Source: Saprospiraceae bacterium
GTDB lineage: Bacteria; Bacteroidota; Bacteroidia; Chitinophagales; Saprospiraceae
Direction of reading: 5' to 3'
Length of the DNA: 64,000 nt
Assembly: GCA_021738725.1 (NCBI GenBank)
Contig: JAIPBE010000010.1
Span: 1 to 64,000 of the forward strand
Part shown: piece after piece, positions 27,949 through 37,350 of the stretch
Numbering within the stretch: position 1 is the stretch's first letter
Layout of the letters: each line of letters opens with the position of its first letter
Notes under the pieces: model-generated
Database searches by the model: none
The model's input: only the letters and a program-made list of their open reading frames with translations
Told to the model about the DNA's origin: nothing
Position numbers and translations under genes: made by a program

Positions 27949-28209
27949 ATGGCAGCATATCAAGCAACCCGCCTTGAACATGAACACCACAGTAGCCCAC
28001 TGCAGATATTAAAAGAAGAACACCTCTCTGAAAGGGAGCTGGAGGTCCTCGATCTGGTTGTACATGGACTCACTTCCGAGGAGATAAGCAGTCAACTGTA
28101 TATCAGTACCAGTACGGTTATCAGTCATCGAAAGAACATGCAGCGAAAAATGAATGCTCGCAATTCCGCGCATCTTGTCTTTCTGGTCTGTAAACTTGGT
28201 TTACTATAA
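27949..28209 (+). CDS. stand-alone LuxR/GerE-type HTH protein
   Basis: 86 residues that are little more than a LuxR-type DNA-binding domain: LSERELEVLDLVVHGLTSEE, followed by the recognition helix in STSTVISHRKNMQRKM. No receiver or sensor domain is present. It probably acts as a transcriptional regulator, perhaps of the adjacent CHAT/sigma locus (inference). The ATG at 27949 is chosen over 27829; AACCTTTG at 27922-27929 is a likely -7 box. An intrinsic terminator follows. Confidence 0.85.
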   Translation: MAAYQATRLEHEHHSSPLQILKEEHLSERELEVLDLVVHGLTSEEISSQLYISTSTVISHRKNMQRKMNARNSAHLVFLVCKLGLL

Positions 28210-28240
28210 AGACTCTTCATTGCCTTTTGTACTTTGTTTT

Positions 28241-28262
28241 GCCCCGGCTGAAGCGCCGGGGC
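28241..28262 (+). terminator. intrinsic terminator after the LuxR-type gene
   Basis: An 8-bp GC stem (gccccggc / gccggggc) with a 6-nt loop, followed by atttttgc, lies 31 nt after the stop codon. Confidence 0.85.
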
Positions 28263-28298
28263 ATTTTTGCTTGCCAGGCAACTCTTCGATGAATCGAT

Positions 28299-28306
28299 GT
28301 ACCTTA
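28299..28306 (+). promoter_or_regulatory. promoter -7 box for the serine hydrolase gene
   Basis: TACCTTAG, two bases off the consensus, ends 21 nt before the ATG at 28328. Confidence 0.4.
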
Positions 28307-28327
28307 GTCCAAAAGGTTATCTGGCGC

Positions 28328-29635
28328 ATGAAGCAGGTTCACATTCTTTTTCTATTCGTATGTACAGCCAGTATGGGGCTGCAGAAGATCCAGGCCCAAT
28401 CGCTCTATTTTCCGCCGGCTGGCCCTGCTTGGGAAACCATAGATCCCATCACAGAGCTCAACTGGTGCCAGGAAAAACTGGACACGCTGCAGTCATTTCT
28501 GTTGGACCGGGATAGCAAAGCCTTTATCATCCTCAAAGGGGGTAAGATCGCGGTGGAATGGTACTACGACGGTTTTACAAAGGATAGCATTTGGTACTGG
28601 GCCAGTGCCGGAAAATCGCTGACGTCCACCCTGGTCGGTATCGCACAGCAAGAAGGATTCCTCGATCTGGATGACCCCACATCAGACTATCTGGGCACCG
28701 GATGGACCGCTTGTTCGCCGGCCGATGAAGAGAAAATTACCATCCGCCATCAATTGACCATGACCTCCGGTCTGGATGATGGACTCGGTGATGTCGATTG
28801 TACCGATCCGGCATGCCTCGAATGTCTGGCGGAACCCGGCACACGTTGGGCATATCACAATGCCCCTTATACCTTGCTCGATCAGGTGATCGCCGGGGCT
28901 ACAGGGTCCACCATCAACAACTTTTTTGCCACGCGGATCGGCTCCAAGATCGGTGCGGTCGGGTTGTATCTGAAACTGGGATTCAACAATGTGTTTTTCA
29001 GTCGCCCCCGGGATATGGCCCGTTTCGGGCTCCTCATCCAGGCAAAAGGGACCTGGAATGGGACACCCGTTCTGTCGGATACCAATTATTACAACCTGAT
29101 GGTCAATACCTCTCAGGATTTGAATAAATCATATGGATATCTATGGTGGCTGAATGGGAAGGGTCAGCATATGCTGCCCGGATTACAATTCAAGTTCAAC
29201 CAGGACCTCATCCCCACCGCACCGGATGATCTGTTTGCCGGATTGGGCAAAAATGATCAGAAAGTGTATATCGTACCCAGCCAGGATCTGGTAGTGGTGC
29301 GCATGGGCAATTCGGCGGGTCCGACACTACCGGCACTGTCTGGTTTTGACAGTCAGTTGTGGACCCTGATAGGGGATCTGTCCTGCACCTCCTCAACCCA
29401 TCCTGCATGGACCGAACCAGAACTCCACCTATGGCCTAATCCTGCCCGAAGCATCGTCACCATCGACGGTTTTCCGTCTGGAGGTCGATGGGAACTCTCC
29501 TCCATCACTGGCCAGGAGATTCGGAAAGGTGATCAACATACGGTTGATGTCGCTGCGCTGCCAGCGGGCAGCTATGTCCTCACCATCCGATCGGAATCAG
29601 GAGAGATCCAGAACAGACAACTTCTGGTGCACTAG
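28328..29635 (+). CDS. T9SS-exported serine hydrolase (class C beta-lactamase family)
   Basis: 435 residues. A signal peptide (about 1-24, ending IQAQ) is followed by a beta-lactamase/esterase-family domain with catalytic SAGKSL (SxxK) and YHN (YxN motif). The last ~75 residues (LHLWPNPARSIVTIDGF to the end) are a type IX secretion C-terminal domain, so the enzyme should be sent to the cell surface or medium. Family members hydrolyse esters, peptides or beta-lactams; the substrate is not known. The ATG at 28328 begins the signal peptide. Confidence 0.92.
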   Translation: MKQVHILFLFVCTASMGLQKIQAQSLYFPPAGPAWETIDPITELNWCQEKLDTLQSFLLDRDSKAFIILKGGKIAVEWYYDGFTKDSIWYWASAGKSLTSTLVGIAQQEGFLDLDDPTSDYLGTGWTACSPADEEKITIRHQLTMTSGLDDGLGDVDCTDPACLECLAEPGTRWAYHNAPYTLLDQVIAGATGSTINNFFATRIGSKIGAVGLYLKLGFNNVFFSRPRDMARFGLLIQAKGTWNGTPVLSDTNYYNLMVNTSQDLNKSYGYLWWLNGKGQHMLPGLQFKFNQDLIPTAPDDLFAGLGKNDQKVYIVPSQDLVVVRMGNSAGPTLPALSGFDSQLWTLIGDLSCTSSTHPAWTEPELHLWPNPARSIVTIDGFPSGGRWELSSITGQEIRKGDQHTVDVAALPAGSYVLTIRSESGEIQNRQLLVH

Positions 29636-29664
29636 AAGTGGACTCACCCTGAGGGTGCTCCGTA

Positions 29665-30969
29665 TCAGGTATGCATCAGCAGGTAGACACCTGCCCCTGC
29701 AAAATATCCAGCCAGAGCGAGGATGGAGATCCGTTTCATGTACCAGATAAAATCGATCTTTTCCAACCCCATGACGGCCACACCTGCCGCAGAACCGATG
29801 ATGAGACAGCTGCCTCCTGTACCGGCGCAATAAGCTAGAAAATCCCAGAAGTTGCCATTGGCAGCAAAGGGTCCAGTAGCCGCAATATCATACATGCCCT
29901 GAGCAGCCGCGACCAGTGGCACGTTGTCAATGATGGCAGACAGCAAACCGATCAGGATATTGATCCCGTAAATATTACCGATGCTGCTATCCAGGGCCAT
30001 GGCCAGATGCGCCAGGTGACCTGCCTGTTGCAACCCGGCAACTGCCATCAGGATACCCAGGAAGAAAAGAATACTGGCTGTATCGATCCGGCGAAGGATA
30101 TGCAGCACACTCATCTTATTCCGAAACTCAGTTGGTTTCTTTCGGTGCATGATCTCGGTGCTGATCCACAGGACACTCAAACTGAACATCATCGCCATAA
30201 AGGGTGGCAGGTGCGTGATCTGTTTGAAAAATGGGACAAACAGCAAACCGCCAATACCGAGTAAAAAGACACGCAGTCGTTCCTGACGGGTTGCCTCGAG
30301 TTTCTGTTCTTCCTTGGTGAGTTCCTTGGTCACTTTAGGCTCTATGACCAGCTTACTCTTGCGCAGGGTAAACGTGAGGATGATCAATGGCACCAGGAGT
30401 GTCGCCAGACTGGGGATCAGCAGATTCTGGATGAAGCCAAGCGAGTCTGGCAATTGGCCTTTGATCCACAACATCGTGGTGGTCACATCGCCGATAGGAG
30501 ACCAGGCGCCTCCGGCATTTGCGGCTATGATGATCAAACCGCCATATAACCACCGGGTCTTTTGATCGGGTACCAGCTTGCGCAACAGGGAGATCATGAC
30601 GATCGACGTGGTCAGGTTATCCAGGGCGGCAGAGAGAAAGAATGTCACAAATCCGATGATCCAGGCCAGCCGGACCGGGTCACGTGTCTTGATACGATCC
30701 GTAATGATGGAGAAGCCATTATGGGTATCTACGACTTCCACTATGGTCATGGCGCCCAGCAGAAAGAAGAGGATGCTGGAGATGTCGAACAGATGGTGTA
30801 CCAGAGACTCCTGCGACTCATGCGGACTCTGTGTCGTGAAGACGAGAATTACCCAGATCACCATGCCGGTGAATAATGCGGAGGCCGCCTTGTCGACCTT
30901 GATGGGGTGTTCTAATGCGATCGCCAGGTAACCCAGGACAAAAACCGCGATCATGAGAGTTGTAGCCAC
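29665..30969 (-). CDS. nhaD: Na+/H+ antiporter NhaD type
   Basis: 434 residues with about 12 membrane helices. It matches the NhaD family of the ion-transporter superfamily: the conserved AALDNLTTSIVMISLLRKL and IIAANAGGAWSPIGDVTTTM segments, and the mirrored IIDNVPLVAAAQGMY near the C-terminus. It should exchange sodium for protons across the inner membrane, suitable for a marine or saline organism. The start at 30969 lies 25 nt after a TACATTTG promoter box. Confidence 0.93.
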   Translation of the reverse strand: MATTLMIAVFVLGYLAIALEHPIKVDKAASALFTGMVIWVILVFTTQSPHESQESLVHHLFDISSILFFLLGAMTIVEVVDTHNGFSIITDRIKTRDPVRLAWIIGFVTFFLSAALDNLTTSIVMISLLRKLVPDQKTRWLYGGLIIIAANAGGAWSPIGDVTTTMLWIKGQLPDSLGFIQNLLIPSLATLLVPLIILTFTLRKSKLVIEPKVTKELTKEEQKLEATRQERLRVFLLGIGGLLFVPFFKQITHLPPFMAMMFSLSVLWISTEIMHRKKPTEFRNKMSVLHILRRIDTASILFFLGILMAVAGLQQAGHLAHLAMALDSSIGNIYGINILIGLLSAIIDNVPLVAAAQGMYDIAATGPFAANGNFWDFLAYCAGTGGSCLIIGSAAGVAVMGLEKIDFIWYMKRISILALAGYFAGAGVYLLMHT

Positions 30970-30994
30970 GTGTATGGATTGTCAATTGAAGCGG

Positions 30995-31002
30995 CAAATG
31001 TA
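30995..31002 (-). promoter_or_regulatory. promoter -7 box for nhaD
   Basis: On the minus strand TACATTTG matches TAnnTTTG exactly, 25 nt before the nhaD start. Confidence 0.6.
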
Positions 31003-31136
31003 GGCTAAATCATCGTCCAATGCACTGATCTGATCCAGAACAAAAGAACTTTTATCCATCCCGATCGTTAGGAGTGTCATGCCTTTGTGTGGTAAAATTC
31101 GGGGACCAAAGCCCGGAATTTATTGAAACCTCCTTT

Positions 31137-31691
31137 ATGAAGATTGTCATTATTTCCGGTAGTCCCAGAGAGCAAAGCGTCAGTCACCGCATAGCTCGTC
31201 ACCTTTTTGAACGGCTCAGTGGGTCAGCTGATCTGGAGCTGGCCTTTATCGATATGCAGACAGAATGGCTGCAACCCATTCAACAGGTGTGGAAGAATGA
31301 ATCACTGATCCCTGAAGATAAACTGTCGGTCTATACGAATATGGATCAGGCAGACGGGTTCATCATTGTCAGTCCGGAATACAATGGAGGTTACTCCTCG
31401 GTCATGAAGAATTTTCTGGATCATTTTCCAAAGAAGATCTTTCACCGCAAGGCCTGGGGGATCGTTACCGGTTCGACCGGTGCGATGGGAGGCATGCGTG
31501 CTTCACAGCAATTGCAGCTCCTGGGAGCGGCCCTGTCTGCGATCATCAGTCCGCGTATGCTGATTACTCCACATATGGACAAGAAGTTTGATGAGACCGG
31601 GCACTTGCTGGATACTGATTTTGAGCGGCAAATCGAAGGCTTTCAGTCGGAATTCCTTTGGCTTACATCCCGATTATTGGACCGTACCTGA
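31137..31691 (+). CDS. NAD(P)H-dependent FMN reductase
   Basis: 184-residue flavodoxin-fold protein of the FMN_red family. IISGSPREQSVSHRIA is the phosphate-binding loop, and SPEYNGGYSSVMKNFLDHF is the family's flavin/dimer signature. It is likely to reduce FMN, quinones or azo compounds in the cytoplasm. The ATG at 31137 starts directly before the first beta strand; the 21-residue extension from 31074 is not conserved-looking. Confidence 0.9.
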   Translation: MKIVIISGSPREQSVSHRIARHLFERLSGSADLELAFIDMQTEWLQPIQQVWKNESLIPEDKLSVYTNMDQADGFIIVSPEYNGGYSSVMKNFLDHFPKKIFHRKAWGIVTGSTGAMGGMRASQQLQLLGAALSAIISPRMLITPHMDKKFDETGHLLDTDFERQIEGFQSEFLWLTSRLLDRT

Positions 31692-31810
31692 TCGCATTCC
31701 CGGCAGTCGTCCTGTAAATGTTTGCAAGCCACAGATCGTCTGGGCAATTCACCTTGAACGGGATTGATAGATATCATGCCGGTTTCTGATTGGATGGTCT
31801 CCAGAGGGAG

Positions 31811-31818
31811 TACCTTTA
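31811..31818 (+). promoter_or_regulatory. promoter -7 box for the SulP operon
   Basis: TACCTTTA differs from TAnnTTTG in the last base and ends 18 nt before the ATG. Confidence 0.5.
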
Positions 31819-31836
31819 CGCATCTGGAAGTGTCCT

Positions 31837-33507
31837 ATGGCGAAAAGCGAGTTTGTACCAAAATTGTTCAGTTTATTACGGGAAGGGATCTCTCGTAAAC
31901 AGATCGGGAAGGATGCGCTCTCAGGTGTCATCGTGGGGATCGTTGCCCTGCCGCTGGCCATCGCTTTTGCGATCGCGTCAGGTGTCGGACCTGAAAAGGG
32001 TTTGATCACGGCGATCATCGCCGGACTGACCATCTCCATCTTCGGAGGCAGCCGTATCCAGATCGGCGGACCCACCGGTGCGTTTATCGTGATCGTATTC
32101 GGCATCGTCCAACAGTATGGGGTGGAAGGGCTGACAGTCGCCACTTTTATCGCCGGCTTTCTCATGCTTGGTATGGGGTTTCTGAAACTTGGGCGTCTCC
32201 TGAAATACTTCCCTTTCACATTGATCGTCGGCTTTACCAGCGGGATCGCAGTGATCATTTTCTCCTCCCAGGTCAAAGACCTTCTGGGGTTGCAGATACA
32301 TGAGATGCCGGTTGCCTTTCATGAAAAATGGCTGGCTTACTTCCATGCGGTAGGAACCGTGAATCAATATGCTCTGGGCATTGGACTTTTCGCCTTTCTG
32401 ACCACCATGTACCTGGGGCGGATCGTCAGGGTCGTCCCAGGCTCCTTGATCGCCATTGTGGTCGCGACAGTCCTGACTGCCTGGTTTCAATGGCCGGTGG
32501 ATACCATTGGATCGAAGTTCGGGGCTATCTCCGGGTCAATACCCACCCCCCACCTCTACCTCGTAGATTGGGAGACATTTAAGGAATTATTGCATCCCGC
32601 ACTGGCGATTGCCCTGTTAGGGGCTATCGAATCCCTCCTATCGGCTGTGGTCGCTGATGGGATGATCGGAGGGCGACACAGACCTAATATGGAGCTGGTC
32701 GCTCAGGGAGGGGCCAATATCCTGAGTGCCATGTTCGGAGGTATTCCCGCAACTGGGGCCATAGCCCGGACGGCAACCAATGCTCGCAGTGGTGGACGAA
32801 CACCGATCGCCGGCATCGTCCATGCCATCATTCTGCTTCTGGTTTTTCTGATCGCCTCACCATTGACGGCGCATATTCCTCTGGCCGCTCTGGCCGGGAT
32901 CCTGATCGTGGTGGCCTGGAATATGTCAGAAATACATGCCTTCCTCAGCATCTTGCGATCGAACCGCTATGATATCGCCGTATTGCTCACTACGTTTTTC
33001 CTCACGATCTTCTTTGATCTGATTCTGGCCATCGAGATCGGTATGGTACTGGCGGCATTTCTGTTCATGAAACGAATGGCGGACGGCCTGCAGTTAAATC
33101 CCATCCTCGGCGATGAAGGAGAAGAGTCACTGTTCGAGAATGAAGGAGGTTCATTACCAACCGGGGTGGCCGTCTTTCAGATCAACGGACCACTTTTTTT
33201 CGGGGCGGCCCAGCGTTTTTATGATGCCATGAATGAGGTAGGATCGCACTATCAATATCTGATCCTGAGGATGCGCTATGTGCCTCTGATCGATGCGACC
33301 GGCCTTCAACGGTTGAAAGAGATCCTGAAGGAGATGAAGGAAAGGCATGTCCACGTCATTTTCTCAGGAGCGAACGAGGTGATTCGTGCCGAGATCCTGG
33401 CCACCGGCATGGTCAACAGTGAAGACATTTTTGCCAGTTATGAGGAAGCATTGCTTCTGGTTCGTCATCAATTGGATGGTCTGGATCAAATCCATAAATC
33501 GACCTGA
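31837..33507 (+). CDS. SulP-family anion transporter with STAS domain
   Basis: 556 residues. A membrane part of about 12-14 helices opens with DALSGVIVGIVALPLAIAFA, the SulP signature, and IQIGGPTGAFIVIV. A C-terminal cytoplasmic STAS domain (about 440-545; includes LRMRYVPLIDATGLQRL) completes it. Family members carry sulfate, bicarbonate or dicarboxylates; which of these applies cannot be read here. The methyltransferase gene begins 2 nt after the stop, so the two form an operon. Confidence 0.93.
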   Translation: MAKSEFVPKLFSLLREGISRKQIGKDALSGVIVGIVALPLAIAFAIASGVGPEKGLITAIIAGLTISIFGGSRIQIGGPTGAFIVIVFGIVQQYGVEGLTVATFIAGFLMLGMGFLKLGRLLKYFPFTLIVGFTSGIAVIIFSSQVKDLLGLQIHEMPVAFHEKWLAYFHAVGTVNQYALGIGLFAFLTTMYLGRIVRVVPGSLIAIVVATVLTAWFQWPVDTIGSKFGAISGSIPTPHLYLVDWETFKELLHPALAIALLGAIESLLSAVVADGMIGGRHRPNMELVAQGGANILSAMFGGIPATGAIARTATNARSGGRTPIAGIVHAIILLLVFLIASPLTAHIPLAALAGILIVVAWNMSEIHAFLSILRSNRYDIAVLLTTFFLTIFFDLILAIEIGMVLAAFLFMKRMADGLQLNPILGDEGEESLFENEGGSLPTGVAVFQINGPLFFGAAQRFYDAMNEVGSHYQYLILRMRYVPLIDATGLQRLKEILKEMKERHVHVIFSGANEVIRAEILATGMVNSEDIFASYEEALLLVRHQLDGLDQIHKST

Positions 33508-33509
33508 TC

Positions 33510-34124
33510 ATGTTTTTTAGAACAAACTCCTGGAACAAGTTTCGATACAGCTTATATGTGCCGGTGTACGATGCCCTGGGTCGCTGGTTTGCCCCCTACC
33601 AGCGACAATCCATCGACGGATTGCAGATCAGGCCGGGCCAGAAGGTTCTGCTGGTCGGCGCTGGCACGGGACTGGACCTCGAGCACATTCCTCATGGTGC
33701 GGAGATCACAGCCACCGACCTCACGCCCATGATGGTCCAACGGATCAAGGTGCGCAATCGATTGCTCTTTCACCATTTGGATACCCGGGTCATGGATGGC
33801 CAGAAACTCGATCTCCCGGATGATTTCTTTGATGTGGTGATCCTGCATCTCATCCTGGCGGTTATTCCCGATCCGGTGGCCTGCCTCCGTGAGGCCGGAC
33901 GAGTCCTGAAGCCCGGTGGCCAAATCGGTATTTTTGACAAGTTCCTCCCGCCGGGGGAGAAGTCTCCCCTGTGGCGCCGGTGGGTGAATATCTTCACGTT
34001 TATCATTGCAACCGATATCAACCGCCGTTTTGAGGATATACTGCAAAAGACCAGCCTCCGGAAAATCTCGGATGAAGCGGTCGGGTGGGGTGGTAACCTG
34101 CGGGTCATTCGCCTGGAGAAATAG
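33510..34124 (+). CDS. class I SAM-dependent methyltransferase
   Basis: 204 residues. SAM motif I is VLLVGAGTGLDLEHI; the acidic TATDLTP and the post-motif VLKPGGQIGIFDKF are also present. It resembles UbiE/phosphatidylethanolamine methyltransferase-like enzymes. It follows the SulP stop by 2 nt and is translated from the same message. The substrate is unknown. Confidence 0.87.
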   Translation: MFFRTNSWNKFRYSLYVPVYDALGRWFAPYQRQSIDGLQIRPGQKVLLVGAGTGLDLEHIPHGAEITATDLTPMMVQRIKVRNRLLFHHLDTRVMDGQKLDLPDDFFDVVILHLILAVIPDPVACLREAGRVLKPGGQIGIFDKFLPPGEKSPLWRRWVNIFTFIIATDINRRFEDILQKTSLRKISDEAVGWGGNLRVIRLEK

Positions 34125-34239
34125 GGAACACCACCGTCGAAGTCCGTGAAACTTTCCGATTCCAGTTGGCCTTCATACGGGTTCATATGGAAAGTGAATT
34201 GGAATGACATTGCAGACGGACTCCAAATCCCAATTCCTG

Positions 34240-34247
34240 TATCTTGT
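34240..34247 (+). promoter_or_regulatory. -7 box for the CDF exporter gene
   Basis: TATCTTGT lies 17 nt before the ATG at 34265 and only 2 nt before an in-frame GTG at 34250. Confidence 0.4.
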
Positions 34248-34264
34248 CGGTGTCAAGCCCGCTT

Positions 34265-35269
34265 ATGGAAAGTGCCCACCAGAATTTTCGACTGCAGCGA
34301 TGGATCCTCCTCATCGGTGTTGTCCTCTTTGTCATCAAGGTGGTGGCCTGGTCGATCACCAATTCTGTTGCCATCCTGACAGATGCTCTGGAGAGCACAG
34401 TGAATGTGGTCTCGGCGGCCCTGGGTTTGTACAGTCTCTGGCTGGCGGCCAAACCACGCGACAATAATCATCCTTATGGGCACGGAAAGGCAGAATTTCT
34501 TTCGGCGGCCATTGAAGGGACCCTGATCGGGGTGGCCGGCGGTTTGATGATCTGGGAAGGGATCCATCGCCTGCTGGAGGAAGAGCCGGTCGAGCATCTG
34601 GACCAGGGAATTATTCTGGTCGGGTTTGCCGGGGGGATCAATTTTATCATCGGGTTGTTGGCTTTGCGTATGGGAAAGCGCAATCATTCGCTGGCCCTGG
34701 AGTCCAGCGGAAAACACCTGTTGTCGGATGCCTACAGTACAGCTGGCCTGCTCGGGGGGCTGCTACTCCTTTGGATCACCGGCATGACCTGGCTGGATGC
34801 TGCAGTTGCTATGTTGCTTGGGCTGATCATTCTGGTGACGGGCTACGGTATACTGCGTAAGTCCATTGCCGGCATCATGGATGAGGCGGATGAGGCCCTG
34901 TTGGTCGAATTGATCGATTACCTCAATGCCCATCGTCGGGAGGCCTGGGTGGATATCCACAATTTGCGGATCATCAAGTACGGAAGTGTGTTGCACATCG
35001 ACTGCCATCTGACGGTGCCCTGGTATTTTCATGTACAACAATCCCATTATGAGGTAGATGCCCTGGAGCAGCTGGTTCAGCAGCGATATGGCCATCGTGT
35101 CGAACTCTTTGTCCATACGGACGGGTGTCGCCCATCCGCTTGCCGGCTCTGCAAACTGGAGGTTTGTCCAGAGCGGCAATACCCATTTGAAACCCGGGTA
35201 GACTGGACGCTTGAAAATGTCATTTCCAATGAACGCCATAGCCTCCAGAAACAGGTCAAGTCGTCTTAA
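34265..35269 (+). CDS. cation diffusion facilitator metal exporter
   Basis: 334 residues from the ATG; an in-frame GTG at 34250 is an alternative start. Six membrane helices; TM2 contains AILTDALESTVN and TM5 SGKHLLSDAYST, whose His/Asp residues form the transport metal site. A cytoplasmic C-terminal domain follows, ending in a Cys-rich extension (CRPSACRLCKLEVC) that could bind zinc or a similar metal. It probably exports Zn2+, Fe2+ or Mn2+ in exchange for protons. The first TM2 motif lacks the second aspartate of YiiP, as in several Bacteroidota relatives (recollection). Confidence 0.92.
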   Translation: MESAHQNFRLQRWILLIGVVLFVIKVVAWSITNSVAILTDALESTVNVVSAALGLYSLWLAAKPRDNNHPYGHGKAEFLSAAIEGTLIGVAGGLMIWEGIHRLLEEEPVEHLDQGIILVGFAGGINFIIGLLALRMGKRNHSLALESSGKHLLSDAYSTAGLLGGLLLLWITGMTWLDAAVAMLLGLIILVTGYGILRKSIAGIMDEADEALLVELIDYLNAHRREAWVDIHNLRIIKYGSVLHIDCHLTVPWYFHVQQSHYEVDALEQLVQQRYGHRVELFVHTDGCRPSACRLCKLEVCPERQYPFETRVDWTLENVISNERHSLQKQVKSS

Positions 35270-35605
35270 CGTCCGAACCAGGACAGGCGAACGACCTCGA
35301 ACTTCTAATAGATTTATAATTTGGTTTGTCTTAGGAGGAAGAGGAAAGGACGCCATCCAGGGTGCGACCCGCAGATATCCTTGAATCGTTTGACTATCAA
35401 GCGCATATGTGTGATGTCCTGCTTCCCACTTCAGTTGGATCGGGCAACAGGAGTATATTGTGGAGGAAAGATTGCCAGGTGAAGAAAGTCATTGGTTGCT
35501 TTTTCAACCTATCCCCGATCTGCTTGTCAGGACGCTTTCAACAATGTGTAGCGATTTGGTATTCATGAGGATGAGCTCCCTGGTCGGAACAAACTATTGT
35601 ATACA
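35270..35605. other. 336-bp intergenic stretch
   Basis: No convincing gene. A 68-residue frame from 35362 has no recognisable features. The region presumably holds the promoter of the export operon, but no clear TAnnTTTG box is visible near 35580. Confidence 0.4.
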
Positions 35606-37345
35606 ATGATGCCCCATTCTTCATCGGAACCGTTGACGCCTTTGCGACGCTTTTGGCGGCTGCTGGCTATGGATCGCAGTGAGATCGGAGTGATCTATCT
35701 CTATGCGGTGTTCAATGGTCTGGTCAACCTTTCGCTCCCTCTGGGAATTCAAGCCATTATCAATCTGATCATGGGAGGACGGGTATCCACCTCCTGGTTG
35801 ATCCTGGTGACGGTGGTGATCATGGGTATTGCTCTGGGAGGTGTGATGCAGATCATGCAATTGAAGATCACGGAAAACTTGCAACAAAAGATCTTCACCC
35901 GGGCGGCTTTTGATTTTGCCTTTCGCATTCCGAGGATGCGGTTGGATGCTCTGGATAAATATTACCCACCCGAACTGGTCAATCGATTTTTTGATACCAT
36001 TTCTGTGCAAAAGGGATTATCCAAGATCCTTATTGATTTTTCAACCGCATCATTGCAGGTCTTTTTTGGTATTATTTTGCTTTCTTTTTATCACCCGTTT
36101 TTTATTCTTTTCAGCTTTATTCTGCTACTGTTGGTCGTGCTGATTTTTCGCTATACCGGGTGGATCGGTTTGCGCACCAGTCTGCAGGAATCAAAATATA
36201 AATACGAAGTTGCCCATTGGCTGGAAGAGTTGGCTCGCGCCATGATCTCCTTCAAATTGGCAGGCAAGACAGACCTGCCTCTTCGCAATACGGATGAACG
36301 GGTTGCCGGTTATCTGGAATCCAGGAATGCCCACTTTAAGGTCCTGCAGATCCAGTATATCCTGATGGTTATTTTCAAGGTGTTGATCGCTGCCGGTCTA
36401 TTGCTGGTCGGAGGATTTCTGGTGATCGAGCAGGAGATGAATATCGGTCAGTTTGTCGCTGCCGAGATCATTATTATCCTGGTGATTTCCTCTGTGGAAA
36501 AGCTGGTCATGAGTTTGCAGACCATCTATGATGTGCTGACCTCTCTGGAGAAAATTGGTACCGTCACAGATATTCCACTGGAGCGGGATGCGGGTATCAG
36601 TTCGGATCCTTCCGGGAGTGAGACCGGATTGGAGGTAAAGATTAAAAATCTCCATTTTCAATTTCCGGACAGTGAGCGGCCCATTCTGAACGGTGTGGAC
36701 CTGCATATTCATCCGGGCGAGCGATTGGCGATCGTCGGCCCGAATGGCTCCGGGAAGTCGGTGTTGATGCGTTTGATTGCCGGATTGTATGAGCACTATA
36801 CCGGATCGATCAGCTACAATAATATTCCCCTGGGGAATATTGATCTTTCCTCCTTGCGCAGTGTCCTGGGCAACAGCTTGTCACAAGACGAGATATTTGA
36901 AGGAACCTTGCTTGAAAACCTGACGATCGGTCGGCCGGACATTCCCTTTGAAAAGGTCAAGTGGGCAGTCGAGCGCGTGGGGCTGAATGAATTTGTGGAA
37001 ACCTTGTCCAGGGGTTATGAAACCCGATTGGGTACAGAAGGCCGCAAACTGTCCAGAACGGTGATCCAGAAGGTCATACTGGCCAGGTGTATCGTCTCGC
37101 AACCGCGCTTGATCCTGCTGGAGGACTGGCTGGGTCGAATCGATCTTCCGGATCGCGATTGTGTGGAAGACTGCCTTTTTGGTCCGGATGGTTCCTGGAC
37201 ATTGGTCAGTATTACAAATGACCTTGCATTCGCCCGGCATTTTGATCGGATCGCCATCCTTTCAGAAGGGAAGGTCGTCGCCATCGGAACTTCTGCAGAT
37301 CTGCAGAGCCATCCGGCCTTTCAATCATTGTTTAACCTATCCTGA
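35606..37345 (+). CDS. ABC export ATPase/permease with degenerate ATPase motifs
   Basis: 579 residues. An ABC exporter membrane domain of six helices (about 30-300), without an N-terminal peptidase, is followed by a nucleotide-binding domain. Walker A GPNGSGKS (378-385) is intact. The signature, normally LSGGQ, reads LSRTV (482-486), the Walker B end reads ILLEDW, and the switch histidine is replaced in SITNDLAF. The neighbouring HlyD and TolC genes make this a type I secretion-like system. ATP binding is likely; the rate of hydrolysis is doubtful. ATG codons at 35606 and 35609 are both possible. Confidence 0.9.
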   Translation: MMPHSSSEPLTPLRRFWRLLAMDRSEIGVIYLYAVFNGLVNLSLPLGIQAIINLIMGGRVSTSWLILVTVVIMGIALGGVMQIMQLKITENLQQKIFTRAAFDFAFRIPRMRLDALDKYYPPELVNRFFDTISVQKGLSKILIDFSTASLQVFFGIILLSFYHPFFILFSFILLLLVVLIFRYTGWIGLRTSLQESKYKYEVAHWLEELARAMISFKLAGKTDLPLRNTDERVAGYLESRNAHFKVLQIQYILMVIFKVLIAAGLLLVGGFLVIEQEMNIGQFVAAEIIIILVISSVEKLVMSLQTIYDVLTSLEKIGTVTDIPLERDAGISSDPSGSETGLEVKIKNLHFQFPDSERPILNGVDLHIHPGERLAIVGPNGSGKSVLMRLIAGLYEHYTGSISYNNIPLGNIDLSSLRSVLGNSLSQDEIFEGTLLENLTIGRPDIPFEKVKWAVERVGLNEFVETLSRGYETRLGTEGRKLSRTVIQKVILARCIVSQPRLILLEDWLGRIDLPDRDCVEDCLFGPDGSWTLVSITNDLAFARHFDRIAILSEGKVVAIGTSADLQSHPAFQSLFNLS

Positions 37346-37350
37346 TTCCC

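Noticed and set aside
35362-35568. 68-residue ORF before the export operon
   Set aside because: Composition is not protein-like, no homology is recalled and no start context is visible.
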